Source: Macrostomum hystrix
Lineage: Eukaryota; Platyhelminthes; Macrostomidae
Length of the DNA: 64,000 nt
Direction of reading: 5' to 3'
Assembly: GCA_950097015.1 (NCBI GenBank)
Contig: CATNEN010000003.1
Coordinates: 3,885,501 to 3,949,500, forward strand
In this document: piece after piece, positions 36,495 through 47,896 of the stretch
How the letters are laid out: the number at the start of each line of letters is the position of its first letter
Numbering within the stretch: position 1 is the stretch's first letter
Notes under the pieces: model-generated
Database searches by the model: none
Told to the model about the DNA's origin: nothing
Seen by the model: only the letters and a program-made list of their open reading frames with translations
Made by a program: the position numbers and the translations under genes

Positions 36495-37340
36495 CTAACT
36501 TTATATCCTCAGCTACCCAATCCTCTCCTCAGCTACCCAATCCTCTCCCCAGCTACCCAATCCTCTCCCCAGCTACCCAATCCTCTCCTCAGCTACCCAA
36601 TCCTCTCCTCAGCTACCCAATCCTCTCCTCAGCTACCCAATCCTCTCCCCAGCTACCCAATCCTCTCCTCAGCTACCCAATCCTCTCCTCAGCTACCCAA
36701 TCCTCTCCTCAGCCACCCAATCCTCTCCCCAGCTACCCAATCCTCTCCTCAGCTACCCAATCCTCTCCCCAGCTACCCAATCCTCTCCTCAGCCACCCAA
36801 TCCTCTCCCCAGCTACCCAATCCTCTCCTCAGCTACCCAATCCTCTCCCCAGCTACCCAATCCTCTCCTCAGCTACCCAATCCTCTCCCCAGCTACCCAA
36901 TCCTCTCCTCAGCTACCAAATCCTCTCCTCAGCCACCCAATCCTCTCCTCAGCTACCCAATCCTCTCCTCAGCTACCCAATCCTCTCCTCAGCTACCCAA
37001 TCCTCTCCTCAGCTACCCAATCCTCTCCTCAGCTACCCAATCCTCTCCTCAGCTACCCAATCCTCTCCCCAGCTACCCAATCCTCTCCTCAGCTACCCAA
37101 TCCTCTCCTCAGCTACCCAATCCTCTCCTCAGCTACCCAATCCTCTACTCAGCTACCCAATCCTCTACTCAGCTACCCAATCCTCTACTCAGCTACCCAA
37201 TCCTCTCCTCAGCTACCCAATCCTCTCCTCAGCTACCTAATCCTCTCCTCAGCTACCCAATCCTCTCCTCAGCTACCTAATCCTCTCCTCAGCTACCCAA
37301 TCCTCTCCCCAGCTACCCAATCCTCTCCCCAGCTACCCAA
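36495..37340 (+). repeat. 20-bp minisatellite (TCCTCTCCTCAGCTACCCAA), about 42 units
   Basis: Exact 20-base register from 36501 to 37340. Variants are only substitutions (CTCCCC, CTACTC, GCCACC). Each unit contains CTCTCCTCAG, a polypyrimidine-AG string like a 3' splice acceptor. A 255-codon open frame across it is a composition artefact. Confidence 0.97.
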
Positions 37341-37575
37341 AAAGTCTAATCATAATAAAAGGTCTAAATACTACAAACTCTGTTGTTCGCCAAAATAACT
37401 TGCAAATCCACAACGCGGTAGAATAAATTTTTGTCCGATCAATCATTTAGCTACTACCCTAACAGATATCCAAGTTAAACCGGCAACTATACGTGAATCC
37501 AATTAGCGCTAAAAAAATAAAAAGCTGTCTGCTGACTGCTTATGCAGCAACATCCGCACGAGAATTAGGGGACAA

Positions 37576-37581
37576 TATAAA
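37576..37581 (+). promoter_or_regulatory. TATA box of the PAN/CTLD gene
   Basis: TATAAA within GACAATATAAATTG lies about 135 bases before the ATG, giving a predicted start near 37606. Confidence 0.55.
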
Positions 37582-37710
37582 TTGAGTTGCCTGCAGCTAT
37601 AATACAATCCTCTTGAGTTTAGCTGGCTGACAATAAAAGATTATTGAAGAGACACAGAACAGAACTGAAGCACACTGTCAGATACACACAAGCGGCCTGC
37701 ACAGTCAGAC

Positions 37711-38463
37711 ATGAAGGCCATCGGATTCCCAGCAACAATGATGCTGACCCTTCTGGTTCTTGCCAGAATTATGCCCGAAGCCTTCTCTGAGGCGTACGTC
37801 AACCTGCTGATGGGATATCTATGCGTCAGGAGCGACTTCATATTGACAGTCCAGGGAAGCCTTACCGATATTGAATGTGCCGTTTTGTGCGAACGAAACC
37901 AGCGCTGCCAGGCCTTCACCATGGCTGACGGTCCGTGTCAGCTGTTCGTGTTCGACAAGTGCAGCAAGTCGGTGAGGGACTGCAGCTGCTCCAGGAGAGG
38001 CCAGGTGTTTGTTAAGCAGCAGCCGGGACTCGAGGCTGGCCAGCTGTGTCCAACTGGCTACGGAGACGACCTGTGCGGAGTGAAGTACAAGCTGCTAGCT
38101 GGCACTGACTACTGGTGGCCGAGCAAGCAGAAGTGCGAGTCGGAGAGCGGTCTGGTGATCATGGCCGATGTGATCAACGCTACTGAACTGAGCCACATTG
38201 GGACATTGTACAGCCTAGTACCTTCCATCTGGCTAGGAGGTCTTCAAGCTCCAGGCAGTCCGGAGCCAGCTGGAGGCTGGTACTGGGTCGGCTGCAACAT
38301 CACCATGGACGGAAGCCTGTGGGGCACTAATGAGCCAGGTAACGAGAGTCCTTATGGCGAGAATGTGGTTGTTCGCTACCCAGCAGGTAGCAACCTTGTG
38401 GATTTGTGGCAGTCAGCTAATGTTTTTCGAGTTGTCTGCGAGTGCGTGTCGCCTTTTGACTGA
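37711..38463 (+). CDS. Secreted PAN/Apple-like plus C-type lectin-like protein
   Basis: A single-exon frame of 250 residues. Residues 1-27 form a signal peptide (MKAIGFPATMMLTLLVLARI). Residues about 36-101 hold a Cys-rich module with CxxLCxxxxxCxAF spacing (ECAVLCERNQRCQAF), like PAN/Apple domains. Residues about 124-248 resemble a C-type lectin-like domain: SIWLGGL, WYWVGCNITMDG, a TNEPGN string in the position of the EPN carbohydrate-specificity motif, and terminal CEC. The usual WND calcium motif is not obvious (DLWQSAN lies there), so calcium-dependent sugar binding is doubtful. Such proteins are typical secreted recognition or adhesion molecules. The gene lies between the convergent HSP70 copies and has its own TATA box and poly(A) signal, so it appears to be an independent gene. 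Confidence 0.88.
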   Translation: MKAIGFPATMMLTLLVLARIMPEAFSEAYVNLLMGYLCVRSDFILTVQGSLTDIECAVLCERNQRCQAFTMADGPCQLFVFDKCSKSVRDCSCSRRGQVFVKQQPGLEAGQLCPTGYGDDLCGVKYKLLAGTDYWWPSKQKCESESGLVIMADVINATELSHIGTLYSLVPSIWLGGLQAPGSPEPAGGWYWVGCNITMDGSLWGTNEPGNESPYGENVVVRYPAGSNLVDLWQSANVFRVVCECVSPFD

Positions 38464-38688
38464 GATGAACATTAATTTGACACTGTTAGAGAGGCGTATA
38501 CGAGTCACTAAATGAGCATGTTCCTATTGCTATTAGGTAACGAAATCGTTTCCAACTTTACCAGTAGTTATCTTATAATTTTTTAGATTTGCGAATAGTT
38601 TTTTATTTCGATTTTTTTATTTAAGCTTGCCCTCTTAGACTACAATTCTGTTTTTTACTAATTGCAAAATATTGTTTCTAAAAGCAAA

Positions 38689-38694
38689 AATAAA
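38689..38694 (+). terminator. Candidate poly(A) signal of the PAN/CTLD gene
   Basis: AATAAA is 226 bases after the stop codon. Confidence 0.55.
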
Positions 38695-38846
38695 CGCCAA
38701 GAATTGTTGCCATGAAATATTATAGATACAATCAGGAAAAAGGTTAACTGAAGTTAATTTAAGGCTAGACGTCATAAACTGCATGATAGTTTATTTCTTC
38801 AATAAGCTGTCTTTCCATTCCTAGTACGTAAATTCCGAGTAATTTA

Positions 38847-38946
38847 GTCTTTGATATGAGTATGAGTATGTAATTTAGTCTTTGATATGAGTATGAGTAT
38901 GTAATTTAGTCTTTGATATGAGTATGAGTATGTAATTCAGTCTTTG
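38847..38946 (+). repeat. 31-bp repeat, three units and a partial
   Basis: Units beginning GTCTTTGATATGAGTATGAG start at 38847, 38878, 38909 and, diverged, 38940. This is a nascent array compared with the large ones elsewhere. Confidence 0.95.
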
Positions 38947-40008
38947 GTCTGAATTAATGGCAGAGGACTCGTTTCTCGGCCGAGGCGAAGCCGATGGTCT
39001 AAATTTATTAAGACCACAGACTAAATAAACGGAAATAATATATTTTAGCCCGTTCGGTATGTTGCCTGCTAGCGGGGATAAAGGGGCAGATTGTTCGCTG
39101 GGCGTCTGGGGGCAAAGCCCCACATTCTAACCATAGACGAAACAAGATTAAAAAGGCTTGGTACAGTTGCTGAAAAAGCGTCTAATTTATTTGGACAGTT
39201 TTAACATTTGACCATAGATTCATTTGGAGCGGCCAAAATGGGGAATATTAAATTATGCGATTTGGGGTAAAAATATTATTTCATCTGCATAGTCTATGGT
39301 GAAGACGACGTCCTTTATTTGTCGACAAGCATATCGATAAAGTTGGAAGCTTCTGCTCACGGTGATCGGTCAGTAACGGCTAACATTAAATAAAAAAGTG
39401 CAAGGACCTTTAAGATCGAAACGCCTCGTATAACAGCGTAATTTTATCACATTATCGGCGCAATTGTCGCTGCAGCACCTCAAATTAATTCTCGAAGTAA
39501 TGCATTAATTCACGTTCTTTTTATTCAACAAAAAAGGAATTGCCTTCCAACTGAAATAAACCACAAAAAGAAGCACTAACACTTAATACTAAGAGACGAG
39601 ACAGTTAGACAAAACGATTAATATTTTATAGCAAAGGCAATTGCATCAGCGACGCAATAGCCTTCCTAAACAACAAAACAAATTTGCAATAACATTATTG
39701 AAAGTATAAAGAAGAAGCCCTTTAAAAGCGGCACAAGTCTGATAAAATTGTTAAAGCCATGGCCTTCATGCAGCTTCCTTGACATAAATATCAACCTTAA
39801 CATATATGATACTCCAACCAGCTGATCAGCTGAATGTGAAATTAAGCTGAACCTACATGACCGTGAATGATATCGCCGCGCTGACAGGTAGGCAATGCAG
39901 GTATGTAAAGAATCGTTGTGCTTTAGAAAATTTTTACAGCTCAACTAAATCGAAAGCTACTGCAATGCCGCAAAAAGAACATTTAATCGATACTGCTTTT
40001 AAAGACTA
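38947..40008. other. Unique spacer with a possible degenerate dispersed element
   Basis: No gene recognised. A GC-rich patch at 38970-39125 contains the palindrome CTCGGCCGAG and GGGGGCAAAGCCCC, out of keeping with its AT-rich surroundings. It may be a mobile-element remnant; I cannot assign it. Confidence 0.35.
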
Positions 40009-41147
40009 CACCTTTTTTCAGGTCAAATTCAACGTTTTGCCAATCAGCTTAGCCAAGTTTCATTCAAGTTAGCCACTCTATGGTAATCGCAGTCGACGCG
40101 CCATTCAACTTAGACAACTATCGTTCAAGTTCACCAGCCATCATTCAAGTTCAACACGCCATGGCAGGGTGTGTTTTGTCTATGGCAAGAAGGGGTAACA
40201 AGCTCGAAAAACGATTTTCAAATTAGACAACTTGCAAGCAAATTCAACAAGAGCAGATCCCTTGAAAGCCGAAGTTTAACTGTTGCTCTGTGCCAATGGC
40301 TGATCATATGAACGAAGAGGAGCACGACAGTGTGGAAGAGGAAGACGATGCGGAGGATCGTGTACGCTATAATACGACTTCGAATGAGGATAGAGCCCGT
40401 CTGTTGGATGCACACGCAAACGGCGAAGACTTCGTCCATCTGGCGGGGCTGCTGAATATCTATAGAACTACGGCATACTCAATTGTGCGTTCCGGAAGGA
40501 GGGAGAAAAGACCGATGGATGGAAGAAATGCGAAATTTGACATCGAGATGGCGCAGTAGTGATCCGAACTGCTAGACGACAACAGTGTTCTAACTCAGGA
40601 GGAGATCAAGGAACAATTACGCGCCAGGTTTCCAAACAAGCCGACTGTCGCAATTTCGACACTGAGCCGTCAGTTGAACGGCCTGATGTTCACCGTTAAG
40701 CTCGTTCGCGACACACCCGCAGAAGGAAACTCACCGCGGTGCATTGCGCGAATGGCAATCGTCGGCGATTGACACGTCGATTGCTGACTCCTCAGCCGTG
40801 CTCAAGGATCTATCAGCTGGAAAACTCTTACACATTGTGGTGTACTTTGGCACTGTTGTTTTCCGCAATTTCTTGTTATAATTATTGTTCCACTATACAG
40901 TTCTGCTTTTGTTGAATTTGCTTGCAAGTTGTCTAATTTGAAAATCATTGTTCGAGCTTGTTACCCCTTCTTGCCATAGACAAAACACACCCTACCATGG
41001 CGTGTTGAACTTGAATGATGGCTGGCGAACTTAAACGATAGTTGTCTAATTTGAATGGCGCGTCGACTGCGATTACCAGAGTGGCTAACTTGAATGAAAC
41101 TTGGCTAAGCTGATTGGTAAAACGTTGAATTTGACCGGAAAAAGGTG
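40009..41147 (+). mobile_element. Decayed Tc1/mariner-like (IS630 superfamily) DNA transposon with about 245-bp terminal inverted repeats
   Basis: The left arm (40009-40256) and right arm (40903-41147) are reverse complements with few differences. Termini are CACCTTTTTTC on both ends, flanked directly by TA on each side (40007-40008, 41148-41149), the target duplication of the Tc1/mariner group. The 1.1-kb interior holds only a broken N-terminal transposase part, so the copy is non-autonomous. TIRs of this length are long for the group. Confidence 0.85.
40296..40770 (+). pseudogene. Transposase N-terminal helix-turn-helix fragment, broken
   Basis: From ATG 40296 the frame reads an acidic leader, then helix-turn-helix-like sequence (DRARLLDAHANGEDFVHLAG). 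It stops at TAG-TGA at 40557-40562. The same frame resumes as ELLDDNSVLTQEEIKEQL and continues through AISTLSRQLNGLMFTVKLVR, the second HTH-like part typical of eukaryotic IS630-family transposases, to a stop near 40770. The DDE catalytic domain is absent. It cannot encode an active enzyme. Confidence 0.75.
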
Positions 41148-41678
41148 TAATACTACTGCAAAGTCCAACATGTATATATAGAGCTACAAATGGAAGACAG
41201 CTTGAAAACATTTAATTACCTATGTTGATTTAATTTCGAATACAACCTACAACCTGGCGTAATACCAGTGTAAGCGCAGATCATGTTTATATTGATATAG
41301 CTTATAGATAATTAAACACTTCTCGACGCTTCATGTCACCACTTACATTTTAATATTATAAAAAGAAAGAAAACACGAAGGCAGCAGGATTTGCTTACTA
41401 AAAATTCGCGATGTCATTTATTAAATTGACCTAAACTGGATATTTGTGTATATTTAAGTTTAAAGCCGGGTGGAAAAGGCGGAATAAAGGAAACTCTCTA
41501 GTCAGTTAAGCAGAAAACGGTGGAAAGTTTATTTTATTACGAAACCGACATCCTTTCGAGCTAGAGGAAATTCGACAGTCTTGATGTTGATCAAACAGAT
41601 CCGAAATAGTTGAGCTCACAAGCAATTGGATTACTGGCAACAGTAAGACACTAAGACTCAGCACAAATTTTAGGAAGC
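41148..41678. other. Spacer and 3' UTR of HSP70 copy 2
   Basis: The - strand AATAAA (TTTATT at 41528-41533) is about 146 bases past the copy 2 stop codon and is the likely poly(A) signal. Nothing else is recognised. Confidence 0.5.
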
Positions 41679-44600
41679 TTAGTCGACCTCCTCGATGGTG
41701 GGGCCGGAGCCGCCACCGCCGCCGGTGCGAGCGCCTTGACCAGCGGCGCCGCCAGCGCCAGGAGCTCCGCCAGGGAAGCCGCCGGGCATGCCACCAGCTC
41801 CGCCGGCAGCCTGGTAGAGCTTGGTGATGATGGGGTTGCAGACTTTCTCGAGCTCCTTCTGCTGATGATCGTATTCTTCCTTCTCGGCGGTCTGGTTGGC
41901 GTCGAGCCACTTGATGATCTCGCCGCACTTGTCGAGGATGATCTTTTTGTCGCCCTCGGAGATTTTGTCCTTGAGCTTCTCGTCCTCGACAGTCTGGCGC
42001 ATGGAGAAGGCGTAGCTCTCGAGGGAGTTCTTGGCGGCGACGCGGTCCTTCTGCTTTTCGTCCTCGGCCTTGTAGCGCTCGGCCTCGTTGACCATGCGCT
42101 CGATGTCCTCCTTGCTGAGGCGGCCCTTGTCGTTGGTGATGGTGATTTTGTTCTCCTTGTTGGTGCTCTTCTCGACGGCGGAGACGTTGAGGATGCCGTT
42201 GGAGTCGATGTCGAAGGTGACCTCGATCTGGGGCACGCCGCGCGGAGCAGGCGGGATGCCGGAGAGCTCAAACTTGCCCAGCAGGTTGTTGTCCTTGGTC
42301 ATGGCGCGCTCACCTTCGTAGACCTGGATTAGCACACCTGGCTGGTTGTCAGAGTAGGTGGTGAAGGTCTGAGTCTGCTTGGTCGGGATGGTGGTGTTGC
42401 GCTTGATGAGAGCAGTCATCACGCCGCCGGCAGTCTCGATGCCCAGCGACAGAGGCGTCACGTCGAGAAGCAGCAGGTCCTGCACGGCCTCGGACTTGTC
42501 GCCGTGGAGGATGGCGGCCTGCACAGCGGCGCCGTAGGCCACGGCCTCGTCCGGGTTGATGGACTTGTTGAGCTCCTTGCCGCTGAAGAAGTCCTGCGGG
42601 AATGGCGCGGTGGTTGGGGAGAGGCCAGGGTGAGTCGTCTGCGGACTCGTCACTGCCAGCTCCGGGTGCTCAAACTGGGCAGTCTGCTCAGACTAAGGAA
42701 GGTCTTGGGCATCAGAGGACCCACTACAGGTCCATCTGTCGAAACCGCGAATACCTTGCAGAATTTCATCATGTGAGCTGGGGGTTTAAACCAACACTAA
42801 TCCACTGACTGATCCCTAGTGAGATTAAACTAAGATCACTAATCCACTGACTGATCCCTAATGAGATTAAACTAAGATCACTAATCCACTGACTGATCCC
42901 TAGTGAGATTAAACTAAGATCACTAATCCACTGACTGATCCCTAATGAGATTAAACTGAGGACACGTATCCACTGACTGATCCCTAGTGAGATTAAACTG
43001 GACACTAATCCACTGACTGATCCCTAGTGAGATTAAACTGGACACTAATCCACTGACTGATCCCTAACTAAAAACAGCTCGATGTGCGACTCGGATCAGA
43101 CTAAGGAAGGTCTTGGGCATCAAAGGACCCACTGCAGGTCCGTCTGTCGAAACCGCGAATACCTTACAGAATATCATCATGCCGAAGGTCGCACAGTGGG
43201 AAGAGCTGCTTTGGAGTGAGGGAGCACCTAAACAAGCCTTATAAACCAGTTATTAGCACTTGGCTGGCTCACCTGCAGCAGCTTCTGGATCTTAGGGATG
43301 CGAGTGGAGCCACCGACCAGCACAATCTCGTTGATGGAGGCCTTGTCCAGCTTGGCGTCTCGCAGCGACTTCTCCACTGGCTCCAGGGTGCCGCGGAACA
43401 GGTCGGCGTTGAGCTCCTCGAAGCGGGCCCTGGTGATGCTGGTGTAAAAGTCGATGCCCTCGTATAGGCTGTCGATCTCGATGTTGGCCTGAGCGGCGCT
43501 GCTCAGAGTTCGCTTGGCCCTCTCGCAGGCGGTGCGCAGACGCCTCACGGCGCGCTTGTTGTCGCTCATGTCCTTCTTGTACTTGCGCTTGAACTCCTGG
43601 ATGAAGTGGGTCACCATTCGGTTGTCAAAGTCCTCGCCTCCCAGATGGGTGTCGCCGGCAGTGGACTTCACTTCGAAGATGCCCTCCTCGATGGTCAGGA
43701 TAGACACATCGAAGGTGCCGCCGCCCAGGTCAAAGATAAGCACATTTCTCTCTTGACCACTCTTTTTGTCCAGGCCATAGGCAATGGCAGCGGCAGTGGG
43801 CTCGTTGATGATGCGCAGCACATTCAGTCCAGCGATGGCACCAGCATCCTTTGTGGCCTGGCGCTGGCTGTCGTTGAAGTAGGCAGGAACAGTGACCACA
43901 GCATCGGTGACAGTTTTGCCAAGGTAGGCCTCAGCAGTCTCCTTCATCTTAGTCAGCACCATCGAGGAGATCTCCTCAGCAAAGAAGGTCTTGGTCTCGC
44001 CTTTGAACTCCACTTGGATCTTAGGCCTAGTACCATCATTGATGACAGTGAAAGGCCAATGCTTCATGTCTTGTTGGACAACTGTGTCATCGAACTTGCG
44101 GCCAATGAGTCGTTTTGCATCTACATATAATGGAGAAAAGTGAAAATAAATATTAAATGTCACAAAGGTCAGGAAAAGTGAAGTCTTGGACTCTTAGTTA
44201 ATGAAATTAATTGGGTAGGCCCTACTAGATTTTTTAGTCTTACTTTACATTAGAGAATTTTTTATAATGGCACGATGCCCTTTGTTTAGCTAAATAATTG
44301 AGCTTTGAAGTTAGTCGAGTTAGCTAGCCATATAAAGCACATTATTGATGCACATTTTGTGATTTATAGTAATAGTTTGATTTTTAAGATATTATTATAC
44401 TTTTAGAAAACAAAAATAAGCATATATGAATTTTAGCAGTCTGTTTAAAATATCATAATACGTCAGTTAGTGAAATTTTACACAGTTTTGTTTGAACAAA
44501 TGTCTGATACTGATGAGATGTTAATTTATTATTATTAGTAATTTATTTAGATAAGTATTTTTGTTGTTAAGAATATATAAATAACTTACCGAAAACTGTA

Positions 44601-44794
44601 TTAGATGGATTAAGTGCCACCTGGTTCTTGGCTGAGTCACCGATAAGCCTCTCTGTGTCAGTAAATGCAACATAGCTAGGAGTTGTTCGGTTGCCCTGAT
44701 CGTTGGCGATGATTTCAACCTTTCCATGCTGAAAAACGCCAACACATGAGTAGGTAGTGCCGAGATCAATACCAATCGCTGGGGTTTTAGCCAT
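41679..44794 (-). CDS. HSP70: Cytosolic HSP70, copy 2 (exons 44794-44590, 44120-43273, 42593-41679)
   Basis: Inverted paralogue of copy 1 with identical exon lengths (205, 848, 915 including stop) and the same two intron positions; 655 residues. It starts [20 protein letters not shown] and ends IEEVD-TAA. Exon 3 appears base-for-base the same as copy 1 up to the final Asp codon (GAC against GAT), since translations in several frames are identical. Exon 2 differs at a few sites. Exon 1 differs at dozens of mostly synonymous positions, and intron 1 (469 bases against 650) is unrelated apart from its 3' end. A heat shock element and TATA-like box lie upstream. The two genes converge tail to tail with 5.9 kb between stop codons. 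Confidence 0.97.
42790..43070 (-). repeat. 39-42-bp repeat, seven units, in HSP70 copy 2 intron 2
   Basis: Units carry CACTAATCCACTGACTGATC then CCTAGTGAGATTAAAC. The corresponding stretch of copy 1 has two units, so the array changed length after the copies were last homogenised or was not fully converted. Confidence 0.93.
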
Positions 44795-44933
44795 TTTAAA
44801 TAAATATATAATAAAACTTAAAGAAAAATGTAAGTTGAATACTATAAGCTAACCTCTACAGGCACATACAAATACAAGAGCGTTTTATGGTTGAAAGCGT
44901 GAAGTAAGTGAATTTGTTTTCGAATTCGTGCGG

Positions 44934-44962
44934 TTATAAATAGCCAAAGAAAATTCTAGAAC
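44934..44962 (-). promoter_or_regulatory. Heat shock element and TATA-like box of HSP70 copy 2
   Basis: AGAAAATTCTAGAAC (+ strand) has three perfect alternating GAA/TTC pentamers at 44948-44962. On the - strand, CTATTTATAAC (44934-44944) sits a few bases downstream of it and about 140 bases before the ATG. The element is shorter than that of copy 1 and the flanking sequence is different. Confidence 0.7.
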
Positions 44963-44963
44963 G

Positions 44964-46685
44964 AAATGTCTAAAATTACTGTAACGATTGTCGTGTTAGG
45001 TTTATTTTCCGGCATCTGGAAAGCTTACTGTCGGTTTTTGTACATTGTGCGTTACATTGTGCATTTTTAGGAGGACCAAAAAATTACTTATGACCACCTA
45101 TATTTTGACCATATGAAAGTAACGAATATTTTTTAAACATTGAAAAACGTGAATGGATTGTTTTTTCGGGAGTTTATAAGAGTAGTTTTTACTTATCATA
45201 TGATTGGCCTGGCTATCATAAGAGAAACCCGAAAAGTGCTCAAGTTAGGCAATCGAATGTGAAAATATAAGATTGTCACTCTAATGCGGTAGTTTGCTGC
45301 ACGTCATTGAATCTATTCGAAAGTTCGAATTGAATAGGTGAAAGCATAGTTGGCGATTATGCTTGACTGACGCACGCTTCCATAAAAAATCACTAAATTA
45401 TGTAATATGTCACTCTAACCAAAGTAGTTTAATAAATTGCTTGTCGACGATAAAAATTCATTTTTGACTGGATTATTGAACCTTTTTACACGCTGAAATA
45501 AAGAAGAAGTTTACATGCATGTTTTTTATAACAACGCAACAAAATCTAACTGCAAGTGTAGTTTAGTTGTACTTTGCTTTCTTTGCTTACATGTCACACG
45601 ATGTGGGTAGAGAATGACAGTGAATGGGAAGCAAGCAAGTGTTCGATGTTTTGTGCACGCAAGAATTGCGTACGGATATAGAAGCATATAATTTGCACAG
45701 CACATGCTTCGACCACATTGTTGATTAAATGCGTCATTATTTATAATCAGAATGATTTTCGAACTCATATAATGATGCATCAATACAAACAATTTTATTT
45801 ATTTAAATGTACCCTTTTATGTACACATACTACACATGTATATATAAGCATTACATAGGATACGTGGAAAAAATAATTAAGACCAGATTATCACATAATA
45901 AAAGGTAAATTTTGTCTTATAAAGAAGTTTTTCTTCTTGCATTCGAAAACTAAAAATATTCTCCGTGTGGAAAAGCGTGCGCAGTTATATTTTGCAAGCT
46001 AATGTGAGCAACACAATGCGATCAAATAATCTTTCTGAAAGCAGAATATTATTGTTAAAATATACTAACAGTAGCCGTAACGCGCATTAAGTAAGACTTG
46101 GAAAATTGGCAAATTAAATTACAAATCAAAGGTAAAGCACGCTTTATTAATTTAAAGGTAAAATATGAACTACTTTTTATTTCCAATACTTATTTCCAAT
46201 ACGAAAAAACACTGATAATTTATAGATAGAGAAATCTGAGTAATATCGACGACTAAACGAATCATAAAAAGGACTTCTAAACATAGCAAAAAAATAAAAA
46301 AACGTCACAATTCAGAAAATCTAGCTTTTACACTGTCGGATGTTTTATAAATAAAAAATATATACCTTTACCTTAATTGTTTCTCCTATTAGTTAGCAAA
46401 TCAAACTATAATAGAAATAATGAATCGCATGTAAATGATGTGTAGTTACATTTTCAGTGAATACCAAGTTTGGAAATTTAGTCGATGGCAAAAAATAGAA
46501 ATAGTTTTTTAATAAATCAAGGCAAAATGTCAAGAGTATACTCGTACATTAGTGGATAGAAATTATATTTTATATCTAGAAAAAGACAAATAAACATGTG
46601 CGTTGTTGGGAAATTGTCGCACCTTTTTCATCAGTGCAATATTAATTTTTACTGCAAACCAATATTAAAAATTACTCTTCTTACA
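44964..46685. other. AT-rich intergenic DNA, no gene seen
   Basis: About 1.7 kb without an open frame over 90 codons or a recognised motif. Confidence 0.6.
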
Positions 46686-47665
46686 CTCACCTGGTCATGT
46701 ATTGAGGCTATCAAACTGCTTACACCCACCTGATTAGTTACTTAGTCTATCAAACTGTCATCACACCCACCTGGTCATTCAATGCGTCTATCAAACTGTC
46801 ATCACACCCACCTGGTCATTCACTGCGTCTATCAAACTGTCATCACACCCACCTGGTCATTCAATGCGTCTATCAAACTGTCATCACACCCACCTGGTCA
46901 TTCACTGCGTCTATCAAACTGTCATCACACCCACCTGGTCATTCACTGAGTCTATTAAACTGTCATCACACCCACCTGGTCATTCAATGAGTCTATCAAA
47001 CTGTCATCACACACACCTGGTCATTCACTGAGTCTATCAAACTGTCATCACACCCACCTGGTCATTCACTGCGTCTATCAAAATGTCATTACACACGCCT
47101 GGTCATTCACAGAGTCTATCAAACTGTCATCACACCCACCTGGTCATTCACTGCGTCTATTAAACTGTCATCACACCCACCTGGTCATTCACTGAGTCTA
47201 TTAAACTGTCATCACACCCACCTGGTCATTCACTGAGTCTATTAAACTGTCATCACACCCACCTGGTCATTCACTGAGTCTATTAAACTGTCATCACACC
47301 CACCTGGTCATTCACTGCGTCTATTAAACTGTCATCACACCCACCTGGTCATTCACTGAGTCTATTAAACTGTCATCACACCCACCTGGTCATTCACTGA
47401 GTCTATTAAACTGTCATCACACCCACCTGGTCATTCACTGAGTCTATTAAACTGTCATCACACCCACCTGGTCATTCACTGAGTCTATTAAACTGTCATC
47501 ACACCCACCTGGTCATTCACTGCGTCTATCAAACTGTCATCACACCCACCTGGTCATTCACTGAGTCTATTAAACTGTCATCACACCCACCTGGTCATTC
47601 ACTGAGTCTATTAAACTGTCATCACACCCACCTGGTCATTCACTGAGTCTATTAAACTGTCATTA
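46686..47665 (+). repeat. 41-bp minisatellite, about 24 units
   Basis: Units carry TGTCATCACACCCACCTGGT then CATTCACTGAGTCTATTAAAC. The first two units are diverged. Subtypes GCGTC/GAGTC and ATCAAAC/ATTAAAC alternate. The - strand of each unit reads CCAGGTGGGTG, a donor-like string in the sense direction of HERC4 just downstream of its end. Confidence 0.96.
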
Positions 47666-47896
47666 CAGCAGCTAATCGTTTCAATTAGTTTACTAATCAA
47701 CACAAATAAAAATGAAAAAACTCAACTTCTCTTTAGCATCCTTAAATGAGGCAGCATATAGACTACTCGTCAGTAGCAGTATTAGTACAGAAAGCTTTGC
47801 GGTTTGAATCACGTTTCTGTCTTTAAGGCCATTTTTGGTCTAATAATAAACAAACTGAGCGAGCACATTAGAAGCACACAGTTAAGAGAGAAAGTG

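Noticed and set aside
36473-37240. 255-codon Pro/Ser/Leu frame
   Set aside because: Wholly made by the 20-base array, with no domain and no homologue that I know.
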